Of a DNA stretch of 64,000 nt, positions 43,101-53,987 are shown piece after piece. The stretch is from Protonemura montana. Its lineage: Eukaryota; Arthropoda; Insecta; Plecoptera; Nemouridae. The position numbers and the translations under genes are program-made. The notes under the pieces are model-generated. The model saw only the letters and a list, made by a program, of their open reading frames with translations, was not told the DNA's origin and searched no databases. Location: NCBI GenBank assembly GCA_947568835.1, contig OX387607.1, forward strand, positions 6,705,201 through 6,769,200, written 5' to 3'. The stretch's first letter is position 1. Every line of letters begins with the position of its first letter.

Positions 43101-45033
43101 GGCACTGAACATCAGAATTGTATTCTCCCGTAATTTTCGTGCCGCAAACGCTGACTAAACCTAAATGCCCGTGCAATCATGGTTTGAAGTTTGAAAACAA
43201 AACATTTGTCTTGCCAGGAGCTGGACCACATAATCAACCGAGCCAAGATGGTAACTGTTGATGCAGGGGGCGACGACGAAAATGAAGAGGAAGGCGAGAT
43301 GAGCATGTACTGTATTACATGTGGCCATGAAGTACATGCTCGTATGGCTATCAGACATATGGAAAAGTGCTTCAACAAGGTACCAACTATTAATGCTTAC
43401 CTGATCTCTACCTGCCCTATCATCAAAATTGCCAACACCCTTGTACACCCTCAACTTCTCCCTCCACTCACACGCCACAAGGAGCAGCAAAGAAATCCAC
43501 ACCATTCCCCATCATACCGCACTATTCACTCACAACCCTCTACATATCTGGACCAAAATCTACAATCACCTTCCTCCCTACTTCAAAGACTCCCCCAAAC
43601 GCAGCTCCTTCAATGCAAGTCTTCACCACTTCCTAACCAATAAGTAATAACCCATTCTATCACCTTGATGAAAACCTCCGACAGACCTTCCCGTAGTTTT
43701 CTCCCATCTATCATCAAGTTATCTTCCAACAAAAAATATTTCTGGGTTTTGAATGCTAAGTAAAAGTTAAATCAAGTAGACATGAGTATAAATACAATCA
43801 TAAGTTATCTTCCACTTTATCTATATTTAAGTTATATTTTATTAAGCCTATACCTTGTAGCCAAATAAATAAATAACTAAATAAATGCAAACCATTTAAT
43901 TGTCTATCTATTATAGAGATTGTAATTCTTTTCTTTCTAGTCTATAGATATGCTACTAATCACTTCCTCTCTTGCAGTATGAAAGTCAGTCATCATTTGG
44001 ATCTGTCTACAAAACGCGAATCGAAGGGAACAACATGTTTTGCGATTTCTACAACCCCTTGAATCGCACGTACTGCAAGAGACTTCGAGTTCTGTGTCCC
44101 GAACATTCCAAGGATACAAAAGTGGGAGAAAATGAGGTATTGTAATATATAAGCATACTTTAGGTATAGAATTTATTTAGAACATTTCTAAGTTTAAGGT
44201 GTAAACAGATATAAAGGTGTCTTGATCATTTTTTGTAAAATATTTGTTTTTCTCTAGGTTTGTGGCTGCCCGTTAGTTACCAACGTTTTCGATTCTACTG
44301 GGGAATATTGTAGAGTTGCCAAGAAGAGTTGTGTTAAACATTATTGCTGGGAGAAGCTTCGTCGAGCTGAAATTGATATGGAGCGAGTCAGGCAGGTAAG
44401 CGTTCGCTCACCCTGTCAGTATTAAACATCAGATGTAATGCAAATAGGATGCCAAGAGCTGGATATAGAATATGGGGAAGAAGGAAAGAGAGGGGGAGCA
44501 AAATTTATCAGAGGAGAAAATGGGAGTCGCATAGTGGACTCATTGAGTATTTTCTAGAAATCCCGAGAATTTAGATATTTTGGCATGTTGCCGTAGTCTT
44601 TGTTGGAGTTGTAAGATTAATTTTTAAAGATAGAGGCGTGATATCTAAATGTTTAATTTCTCAAGATTTCTAGAAACTTGAGACTGGTCACAACTGATGC
44701 CACATAAGAGGCTCATTTTCTCTGCAGAAAGTTAAACATTAGCGCTAAGACTCTGACTTAACCTTCAAACTTAATGCTGGATTTTGTAACCTGTTTTTTA
44801 AATGGTAGCAATGATAACAATTGTAATTTTTTTATTGGCAGTGGCTGAAAATCGATGAGCTTATTGAGCAAGAGCGTCAAATTCGACACCTAATGGCAAA
44901 CCGAGCTGGGGTGTTGGCACTCATGCTTCATTCTACGTACAACCACGACCTAATGGACCAGCTCACATCTGCTCAAGACCAGCAGCAGTTGGCGGCAATG
45001 GAAGAGGATCTCAAACGCAGATATCAATCATAG
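40108..45033 (+). CDS. CXXC1: CXXC-type zinc finger protein 1 (CFP1), H3K4 methyltransferase subunit
   Basis: Exons 40108-40140, 40493-40614, 40822-40912, 41013-41136, 41219-41403, 41484-41687, 41842-41979, 43218-43379, 43978-44136, 44258-44395 and 44842-45033 join in phase to 515 aa. A PHD finger occupies residues 38-86 (C40/C42, C54/C57, H62/C65, C81/C84). A CXXC zinc finger spans 137-181 (C141-C147, C153-C159, C175, C180) with the KFGG motif at 164-167 that contacts unmethylated CpG. A coiled-coil-like Glu/Arg-rich stretch and a second Cys/His-rich region (CITCGHEVH, then CDFYN and CGCPL) match the SET1-binding C-terminal half of the family. CFP1 targets the SET1/COMPASS complex to CpG-rich promoters. 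The N-terminal segment with LPERKSKIATLLKQ differs from vertebrate CFP1. An alternative start exon exists at 40341-40406. Confidence 0.96.
40341..40406 (+). CDS. Alternative first coding exon of CFP1
   Basis: ATG in a strong context (GCCATGG) opens 22 codons beginning MVSDRG and ending with TCATCG, followed by a GTAAGG donor. It is in phase 0, as is the upstream candidate 40108-40140 (TTATCG|GTAAGT), and either joins the exon at 40493. Use of this exon gives a 526-aa protein. The two cannot be spliced in tandem as coding exons, because the frame entering this one from a nearby acceptor meets a TAA. Confidence 0.45.
41980..43217 (+). other. CFP1 intron 7
   Basis: 1.24 kb with a 16-nt poly(T) run at its start. 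No recognisable exon or complete repeat was seen. Confidence 0.4.
43404..43880 (+). mobile_element. LINE 3' remnant in CFP1 intron 8
   Basis: Frame 43429-43644 reads HSHATRSSKEIH, then IWTKIYNHLPPYF and SSFNASLHHFL. This matches the 'H.TR....(I)WN.LP......F...L..FL' end of non-LTR retrotransposon RT proteins. The region upstream reads in another frame, so the copy is broken. It ends in a 3' region rich in AAATAAATAA repeats near 43865-43885. It lies in sense with the host gene. Confidence 0.6.
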
Positions 45034-45953
45034 TTTAGCTATGCTGTTTTTTTTTGTAAACATAGGGCGACTATGTTGTTGGTTAAAAAGCAATGGTATA
45101 TCAGATTTGCTTAATTAACTTATGGGATCTGTTTGTTTTCAATTACATTGAATTTTCTGAACTTCTTGCTGAACATTTCAAAATAATTATGACATGAATT
45201 GTACACTTTATATGTATAAAATTAATTTAAATGTATGTTGCAATGTGCTTTTATTCTTCTGACTTTATTTAATATGTGCAGTTAAAACTAAAAATTATAC
45301 TGTAAATTATACGTTTAAAAGTATCTACTTTTCAACACCACACGTCACTTGTAGACATTGTAAAGTAGCTTTGACGTTTTTGTACCAGGCAATGAATGTC
45401 TTCTCTTTTTCTGCCCAGAAGTGTCAACATTTGCAGCTGCACATTTTATGGTTCCTTCCTTTTCTGTGTTATTCCCTTTTTACATTTTACAGTGTCTTGC
45501 GTATTTAACTTTGCAGAGTTTTCCTAGGGTATGCATGGTGTTTTCGTGATTCTTAGAAAATCGACGATAAAATCTTCAATTGCTGTCTTCCATTGGAGTA
45601 CAGTGATCCATGGCACTTGTGGTAAAAGCAAGCCATAATTATTTTTATCTTATCTTGTAGTGCCAGTAATTTTTATGTATTTTGAGCGTCATCATTGGTC
45701 ATTACTCATTATATTTGCATACCTTTATGGCAAAATATCTACCTGAAAGTCATGAAAAGTTTTTATTTGCACACGACTGTAATTCTGATGGAATTAAATT
45801 CTATCTAACGTTTACATCCATTGGAATTAGATAGTAGTTTAAATATCGCACTTCAGGAATACAATTTCAAACAATTCTCAACCAACCGGAAGATGCAGCG
45901 CGCTCTGCGTCTGTTTTCCATACTACACTTCTCGTGTTTCGCACTCAACAAAA
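45034..45953 (+). other. CFP1-CCT6 intergenic region
   Basis: 920 bp hold the CFP1 3' UTR and the CCT6 promoter and 5' UTR. No canonical AATAAA is present on this strand; an ATTAAA at 45793-45798 is the nearest variant. The final 80 bp before the CCT6 ATG are GC-richer. Confidence 0.45.
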
Positions 45954-48900
45954 ATGGCAGCGATTAGTTTGTTGAATCCTAAAGCCGAATTTGCTCGGGC
46001 GGCTCAAGCTTTAGCAATAAATATCAGTGCTGCTAAAGGAATTCAGGATGTGATGAAAACTAATCTTGGTCCTAAGGGGACAATGAAGATGTAAGTATTT
46101 CACATAAAATAAGCCTCTGTTGGCGGTGCATGTAATGCTAACCACGGCGTGACCATGTGTTCTTTGTCACCTGTATTTTAGAAGGTGCCGACTTATTAAT
46201 TGATAGAAAATGCACCTTAAAATGAGTGCATTAACACAATTTTTAATATAGACCGGGTATCTCCAGTAAATTTAACTTAGGAAGGATTGTTCCACTACTT
46301 ATTTGCTAAGAATTAAGGCGTGGGCGAATGAGTGTCTAGGTTGCCTATGGTCAGGGGGTGGAACATGCAATTTCCTTATATGGCGCTCATTCATTAGTCA
46401 TCTTTTAATCGATTTGAGGGCAATATTAATGCAGCTCTTGATTTCATCGCTCATTAACACCTGGTTCTTATTTTCAGGCTTGTATCAGGAGCTGGTGACA
46501 TCAAAATTACCAAAGATGGAAATGTTCTCCTCCATGAAATGGTACTAACTACCTACACCAAAAGTTGACAATAAATAAATTACTATATTCCTTGAGATAG
46601 CAGTTTAACTGAATTGTGTTTAATATTACAGCAAATTCAACACCCAACGGCATCCCTCATTGCCAGAGCCTCGACAGCCCAAGATGACATGACTGGTGAT
46701 GGAACCACATCAACCGTTCTTGTCATTGGAGAGCTCCTGAAACAAGCTGATATTTACATTTCAGAGGTAAATGGTTCGAAAGTGCAGTCTTGAAGTACAT
46801 TAAGAATTTGTATCCATCAAATCCTTGCAAGCTTGAGCGCTTAGATCTAGTTTGCAAATGTTTTTGGTTTACGTCAACAGGGTCTTCATCCTCGCATGCT
46901 GACTGAGGGATTTGATCTTGCCCGAGCGAAGACTCTAGAAGTGCTTGACAAGATGAAGATCAAGATCGAGCCGAAACGTGACATTCTTCTCGACGTAGCG
47001 CGAACTTCGCTTAGAACCAAAGTGCATCAAACGTTAGCTGATGTTCTAACAGAGGTATGCTCATTAAAATGGATCATCTTTCTCATTAATTTTCTGAAAA
47101 TTTTGAGGAGCATGACAGCATTGTTTGAAATTGTGTTCACCCACGTAACTTCCAACAGGTTTGCGTGGATGCGGTGCTTGCAATCAGACAGGGGGAGCGT
47201 GAAATCGACCTTCACATGGTCGAGCTGATGGAGATGCAGCACAAATCAGCTACAGAGACCACCCTTGTTCGCGGCATCGTCATGGACCACGGCTCCCGGC
47301 ATCCGGACATGCCCAAGAAGCTCACCAATTGCTACATTCTCACTTGCAACGTCAGCCTCGAGTACGAAAAGAGGTATGTGCTGCATCTGGTATTTTTATA
47401 TCTTATTTAGATGGAATCATTTCTGTTAATTGTTAAAACTGTAGACTTATATAATACAAATGCACAGAGCATTATGTAGCACAATATTAGCTCTGTTTGA
47501 CATATGATTCTAACATGAACAAGGTGTGCTGATTCCCTGCCACTCCTTTGTTTAGCGAGGTGAACTCTGGCTTCTTCTACAAGTCGGCGGAGGAAAGGGA
47601 AAAGCTGGTGGCCGCCGAACGAGAGTTTATTGAGAACCGAGTCAAGAAGATTGTTGAGCTCAAGAAGAAACTGTGCGACAACACTGACAAAACCTTTGTC
47701 GTCATCAACCAGAAGGCAAGACATTTCATTAAATTTCAATAAGAGGTGTTAAATTACCAGTAATTTAAATGCCAGTAATAATGCCTAAAAACAAGTGGAA
47801 AATTGTCAAAATTAAATTTTTTCCAGTAAGAGTGTGTAGCTTTTTATTATTATCAACACTATAACCGTCTCAAAAATTGATGCCCAAACAGGGACTCGAA
47901 CCCCAAACTCCACCTTTCGGCGATCGCGGGTGTTGCTCTAACCCATTGAGAGTACTAGTACACTGGCTTTTTGAGACGATTTATGGAAGATGTTATGCAA
48001 CTTTAAATTTGACAGTACTCCAATGAAAAACAAAACGAAAAAATTGCTCAGTAATATTGCCACTTTACATTTCCGATGCTAAGTTAGAAGTATCACTCGA
48101 GAACCGCACAAAACAAATACGTATCAAATCACTTTTGAAGACCTAGTTTCAAAATATTTTTGTTGAATAAAACGTTTTCTCAATGAAAGTACCCAATAGT
48201 CAGTTGATCGGTACTGTCAGCAATGTTCTGTGTTATCACTTATCACACACAACTGTTCCCATGCAGGGCATCGACCCGAACTCGCTGGATGCACTAGCCA
48301 AGGAGGGCATCATGGCTCTGCGTCGCGCCAAGCGCCGCAACATGGAGCGTCTGTCGCTGGCTTGCGGCGGTGTGGCGCTGAACTCCGTCGAGAACATGGA
48401 GGAGTCCAATCTGGGATACGCCGGACTCGTCTACGAGCATGTTCTGGTGAGTGGCTGTCATAATTAACGTTTCGAGGGTTGATTTCCCAGTATAACATCG
48501 CATTGTCTGTCTTAAATGTTATAAAACAACTAACAGCAGATTCTCAGAATTGTATTTTATGTGTATTGGCATTTGTACTTTAGTGTTCGTCCGTTTTGGC
48601 TACAGTCGGATAAAAATAATAATGATGGTTTTTAGACTCCTGTCTACTTAATTTATCCTTAGCACTAGTTTTAAGAAAAACTATTTGATATGGGTTATGA
48701 ATGCTAAGTAAAGTTACTAATGTTAAGTAAAGCTACTAAAGTAATGCTACTAATGCTAAGTACTTAGCATTCATAACCCATTTCAAATAGTTTTTCTTAA
48801 TAATAATAATTTTTTTTTTGCTCTATAAGGCACGGATTAAATTATTTGATAGTGTAGTTGGGCGTGATCTGAAAATGTTTGGTTTTTGGGCTGAAACAAG

Positions 48901-50564
48901 CAATTGTTGATTTTAGTAATTAATATTTTTTACGATGACTTCATTCAGAAAGTCTAATTATGCTAAGGTTGGAGCAACAATATTCCATGACTCTCTGTTA
49001 CCTTCAGGGCTCGCGTGCACAGGCCGTAAAACAAAGCGATCGTTTAATAAAAATAAACATAACCAAGTGGTGATGCTAACGGGTTTTCCGATGTGTCGAC
49101 AGGGCGAGAACAAGTTCACGTTCGTGGAGGATTGCAAACTGCCGCAGAGCGTGACCATTATGATCAAGGGGCCGAACAAGCACACTTTGGCACAGATCAA
49201 GGACGCCATCCGTGATGGCCTCCGCTCAATCAAGAACGCCATCGACGACGGTAACCAACCACTCGATTTAAATGACCAAAGTTGGCAAGGAAACTTTCTC
49301 TGCATTGTGATGACTATTTGGCTTTCTTTAATTTTCCCAACAGATCCTGTGGTTGTTAGTTGATCCACAGATACCCGTTTTGTTCAGTGTTGGGAGAACT
49401 TAGTTTGAGAGTGAAGTTGGATTTTGCTGCTGAGGGAAGATGTTCAGAAATTTCAGTTGACACATTTTTTAACTGGTCTTTTTATAACTATCTCGTAGCC
49501 ATTTACTTTTTTCTTCCAATAACAGCCTGGCATTGAAATGGTGGCCTGCATTTATTCCGTAGGCTTCATTGTGCCGGGTGCGGGGGCGTTTGAGGTAATG
49601 GCGAACCACGCCCTCAACAAGTACAAGGACGAGGTGAAGGGCAAGCAGCGGCTGGGGGTGCAGGCCTACGCCGAGGCCCTCCTCGTCATTCCCAAGATGC
49701 TGGGTGAGTAATGATCAGTTGCACTGGCTTTAGGTTCGTGCATTGCCAGTAGCCAGCGTTTCTTGACAAAACGCGGTATTCAGATCTAGTTGGTATTAAG
49801 TATTCCAGAGGGTTTATGAAATTAATTTTAACTCGAGGATGGAACTAAAATTATTTTCCAAATGATCTCCTTTGGAATATCTTCTGTATGCAAAAAAATG
49901 CTGAAAACAGGACTGCGCACTGGGGCTTTAGAACGCTTACTGCATAAACTTACCTAACCTTACCATTGGGAAATAATAGCCAGCTCAGCCATTTAGTTTA
50001 TTGTAGCTCTTAATTGGTCATAGTTGCTTTGGAAGACTGTGTTTGCCACATTTTCCAGGGGTTCTTATCCTGAAGATACTAGGCAGCAACTTAACTGAAC
50101 GGTCTGTGTGGTTTTCAGCGGTTAACAGTGGATTTGACGCCCAAGACTCGATCGTGAAGCTGCAGGAGGAGGTCCGATCTTCGGGCGAGCCGGTCGGTCT
50201 CGACATTAACTCGGGAGAAGTACTCAAGCCGGCTGACGCTGGAATCTACGACAATTACATTGTCAAGAAGCAGATCATCAACTCATGGTGAGTGATTTGT
50301 TTCACTATTGACATTCATATGTGTTAAGTATTTTAATTGGATGATTGAGCCTTTGTTTCTGTGATCAAGCTTTGTATGCTCACCTAGTGCATAAGTACAT
50401 GATGAGTGTTGCTGGGCCTCTTAGTTTTGAAGTGGAGCTACGTACTTTTCATGCCGGTCGAGTATAAACTCTTTATTTTCTTTTATTCCAGCTCTGTTAT
50501 CGCCAGCAACCTGCTTCTGGTGGACGAGATCATGAGAGCCGGCATGTCTTCGCTGAAAGGATAA
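45954..50564 (+). CDS. CCT6: T-complex protein 1 subunit zeta (CCT6)
   Basis: Exons 45954-46090, 46478-46541, 46632-46766, 46881-47054, 47159-47373, 47556-47715, 48267-48446, 49103-49250, 49563-49703, 50119-50287 and 50492-50564 join in phase to 531 aa, the usual length of CCT zeta. Group II chaperonin signatures are present: [18 protein letters not shown], the ATP-binding GDGTT (residues 89-93), VPGAGAFE and the C-terminal [11 protein letters not shown]. Zeta-specific stretches such as [14 protein letters not shown] and [11 protein letters not shown] identify the subunit. It is one of eight subunits of the cytosolic TRiC/CCT ring that folds actin, tubulin and other proteins using ATP. Intron 6 is of the rare GC-AG type. 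A SINE lies in intron 6 and a foldback in intron 7. Confidence 0.98.
47716..48266 (+). other. GC-AG intron of CCT6
   Basis: The conserved junction INQK|GID requires the exon to end at AAG|GCAAGA. No GT lies at a position that would preserve phase and the conserved residues. GC-AG introns are a known minor class of U2 introns, usually with otherwise strong donor consensus, as here. A SINE copy (47841-47985) lies inside. Confidence 0.9.
47841..47985 (-). mobile_element. tRNA-derived SINE, copy 1
   Basis: On the minus strand the insert has an exact pol III B box GGTTCGAGTCC (47902-47892) and a degenerate A box near 47941-47955. The tRNA-like part is followed by a tail of GATAATAATAAAAA type. 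It aligns over about 140 bp with 56264-56401. The tRNA-like part is flanked by inverted CGTCTCAAAAA (47866-47876) and TTTTTGAGACG (47968-47978). Confidence 0.8.
48671..48800. repeat. 130-bp foldback (inverted repeat) in CCT6 intron 7
   Basis: Arms of 40 bp, 48671-48710 and 48761-48800, are complementary with one mismatch. The outer ends are TTAA. The 50-nt centre consists of repeated GCTAAGTA/CTACTAA-type units. This is the form of a foldback MITE, but no separate target duplication beyond TTAA is evident. Confidence 0.85.
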
Positions 50565-50713
50565 CGAAATCTCGTGGCCACTCGTCCAGCTTTAAACTAA
50601 CACTTACCTCCGCCACTGCCGCCGGCGTAGTAGTCAGGCTACGCAACGCTGACCGCAACCACATTCTCAAATCCGACAATTAATTATGCGCCTTGCTTTA
50701 TGTCATTTTCTGT

Positions 50714-50719
50714 ATTAAA
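50714..50719 (+). terminator. Poly(A) signal ATTAAA of CCT6
   Basis: ATTAAA variant 150 nt after the stop, followed by GGTATGTTTGT, a typical GT-rich downstream element. Further ATTAAA copies occur about 100 nt later. Confidence 0.5.
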
Positions 50720-53700
50720 TGGTATGTTTGTAGCACATTCGGTTGGTGCAGATTCTGTGAGCATTGGTGACTTGGCCGTGTATTCTCTCAGAAATCCTGT
50801 ACTTTGCTGATAACTTATTAAAAAATCGTACTTTCACTTGATTTGTATTCTTAATTTCTTTTAACTCCTGTAAATTAAATACTTTTTATCAAATTTAATT
50901 ACTTAGGCACTGCATTCCACGTGAAGATGCAACTTACTTGGCTGGAATTTTTACATATTTAAGACTAGTACACTTAAAAAAACTGATAAGACAATAATGG
51001 CCAAGAGGTGTAGAAATAATTTTCTCTAATGTTGAGCCATAGGGGATTGAATCCTCAGAGAAGGGAAAAGGAAAAATAAAACACTGATTACAGAGGTAGA
51101 GATTTATTTGGTACAAACAAATGAGCAAGTGTAAAATACACTGAAAATGAGATGCTTGTTTTTCCTCCTCAGTTTGTGTTTGGGAACCCCACACAGTGTT
51201 TCCCAGGTTAGTTTTACGAGTATATTAAAGCCAGCATTTAGGCAAACAAAGGATAAATCTAAGAAAATGGAGAACGAGAAGAGGTTAGTAGGAGCACCAC
51301 TTGAAAAAGTTGGAAAACCTGGATGTAATAGTTGCAGAGTTGTAAATCAAATTATGTCAAACTGCTCACGGAAATTGGAACTGTACCTTATTATGGTGGT
51401 AGCTGGAATACTCTGTGTAAATAATATGAAGCAAGTGAAAAGGGTAATTTATATCTGACTGAGCATTGGTTAGATTTGGCTCTGGGGTCATTGTATTGTA
51501 TAGGTACATGTACCCAAAGACTATCATGTACCTACCTACCCAGCGCCTAGTACTATCTAGTACATGGCAATGGATCTCTATGTTGTTACAGGCACCAAAA
51601 TTAGCATCTTTCAAGGACACCCACTCTCTTTGTCACACAGAGTAGTGATTCACTTTAGTCCTTCATGCTTATGTAACCACATGTGCAAGTGGCAGTTATG
51701 GAACACTGGCTTATCTTATCTGTATAATCTTTAAAAATACATATAGACGTTTGGATATTGGCAAAAATAACCACATGGTATTTTTTCAGTGAACCAGATT
51801 GACTGAGTTTGTTAATTGCTGAGAATCTCTTACAAGGTAAGGAAAGCCCTTGTTTTAAAGTCTCTTTCACAAAACCTTTCGTTTATGGTCTTACATGAGT
51901 TGTTACTTGAAATCACAGCTCAAACACAACACATCTCAAATGCTTTGTTTTTGATGCCTATGTTGATTCATCCTTTCCTAAATATTAATGTTGAGAAAAT
52001 AGTTATTTTCAACTCCTTACTTCATGGGATTTATTATTTTAAATAATGTACAACTGTAGGAAATGTCTGCAGCTGCCATCTACCTTGGTAGCTGAAATTT
52101 GTCTCGGATAGACAACACGTGGAATCAAAATAGCAAGTTATTATGAGAATGTCCCAACATTATTTATCAATTGTTTCACAGAAACCAATTTCTTGATCAC
52201 TTCTTCCATCTTCTTTTATGATCACTTTTGTACAATTTCTCAGACATTCCTTCCAGTGTCTAGAAATAATTGTCAAAAACTGTTTTACTTTTTTTGTCAT
52301 TACCATCAGACCATTACCATTACCATTTTACCATTTTGTCAGATCCAGACTTGTGGTTTTAGACTCATGGCTATTTTAACTAACCTAACCTAAGCTAAAT
52401 TAAATTAACTATTTACGACTAGTTGTTTTGACGATGTTTTTACTTAGCACTAACAAAGCCAGCTGCTAAATGATATAAATGCTAAATGCTAAATGATATA
52501 CAACTAGAAAAAGTCAACAATATCACCTTCTTAGGAATGAAGGCTGATGACAGCCTAAACTGGAACCTCCACGTTGATAAACTAGAACGCAAACTATCTT
52601 CGAGCCTATTTGTTCTCCGAAAGCTAAAACATTATCACAATCAACAACTATTATTACTAGCATACTATGCCATCGTGGAATCGCACATAAGATACGGAAT
52701 AAGCTTATGGGGGGACAGCTAAAAAAAAAGCACAGACAGAATATTAAAAGTCCAGAAAAAAGCAATAAGAATAATCCTAGGACTAAAGAGGACGAACTCA
52801 TGCAAGAGACATTACCTTAACCTACAAATAATGACGGTGCCTTGCTTGTACTACACTGCACAATTATGTTAGCAAAATTAAACGGGGCACTAACCAGGAA
52901 AAACTCGCATGTGCATGTACACAACACGAGAGCCAAAATGAATGCTCATGTTGAACGCTCACGGCTCGTGGTACTTCAAAAGGCTCCAAGTAGAGCAGGT
53001 ATAAAACTCTTTAACAAGCTTCCGAGAAACATGCAAGAACTTGGGGCAAAGGAGTTGTCAAAGAATTATTAAAGGAATATCTTGTTGAAAAATGTTATTA
53101 CTCTGTTAAAGACTATATTAATACCATTATGTAAACTTCCTTGCAAATAATTCCCTGTATGTAACAATACAATGTCAATGTATGCAACAAAACTATGTAT
53201 GCAAATGTTTAAACAATTCTTTTGTAATAAACAAACTACTACTAATAGTTTTTTTTAAAGACTCAGGCTATGTGTTAGTTGAGAATAGCTGCATTATGAG
53301 TGTATATTTTGCATTATATGTTTCATTTTTCAAATTATTTCAGTTAAGTTTTGAACAAAGGTTTTGAAATTCAAATTTGCAGTATCCAAGTGTGTTATGT
53401 AATGCATTACATAAGCCTTATGTAAACTCTAGATAACACTGCCATGTGGTTTATTCTAGTGATAATGAATGTCACATTCTTATCATAAAGTATTCATGTC
53501 ATTATTTTTAAATACCATAAAATTAGATACATGGGTTATGGGTTACCAAACTATTGTTCATGACACCCCCACGTGGTTGTTGTGCAACTCACTCTCATAC
53601 CTACTCAATTGCCAAGCCAATTGCTTCAACAAACTACTCTCTTCAATTAACAAAAGAATCATCATTGAAGGAATTGCCTGCAAGCAGTTATGCAGTAGTT

Positions 53701-53987
53701 TCCTGTGCTATTTTAAACTGAAAAACATTTTAAATTTGCTGCAAAAAATGTTTGTAAGGTACAACTACAGTAAAGTTCATAAATAATCTTTCAGTAATGA
53801 CTTTCTATAAAAATTGTTTGCCTTAGGTGCCATTGTATTTTTTTTTGTTTGTTATGCTGTTGAATGTAAAACAATGGTGAACAAATTAGCAACAGTTTTT
53901 ATTCTATCAATGTGAACCACTTACAAAAAATAACTATAGTACGTTATTGCTCCAAGACTAACGAAAACCTTTTTCAGAAATCGTAAG
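50720..53987 (+). other. CCT6 to CRAL-TRIO intergenic region
   Basis: AT-rich, with one LINE remnant (52470-53240) and otherwise no recognised feature. A frame at 51147-51455 is open but shows no domain. The last exon-like boundary (CCTTTTTCAG at 53977) leaves a 10-nt 5' UTR segment before the next ATG, so a non-coding exon of the CRAL-TRIO gene lies somewhere in this region. Confidence 0.4.
52470..53240 (+). mobile_element. Degenerate LINE 3' remnant
   Basis: Frame 52486-52719 encodes the C-terminal RT region (FLGMKADDSLNW, then LLLLAYYAIVESHIRYG and LWGDS). A stop at 52720-52722 and frameshifts follow. Resumed frames read ILKVQKKAIRIILGL and later IKLFNKLPRNMQE. The copy ends about 53240 in AATAAACAAACTACTACT. 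It is clearly inactive and distinct in sequence from the long LINE at 24-27 kb. Confidence 0.85.

Noticed and set aside
43191-43643. 150-codon frame joining CFP1 exon 8 with downstream sequence
   Set aside because: Only the part to 43379 is CFP1. A good donor follows, and the rest runs out of frame through a LINE remnant.
49526-49562. Upstream acceptor for CCT6 exon 9 (AACAG at 49525)
   Set aside because: Using it gives an in-frame TGA almost at once. The acceptor at 49562 restores the conserved GFIVPGAGA sequence.
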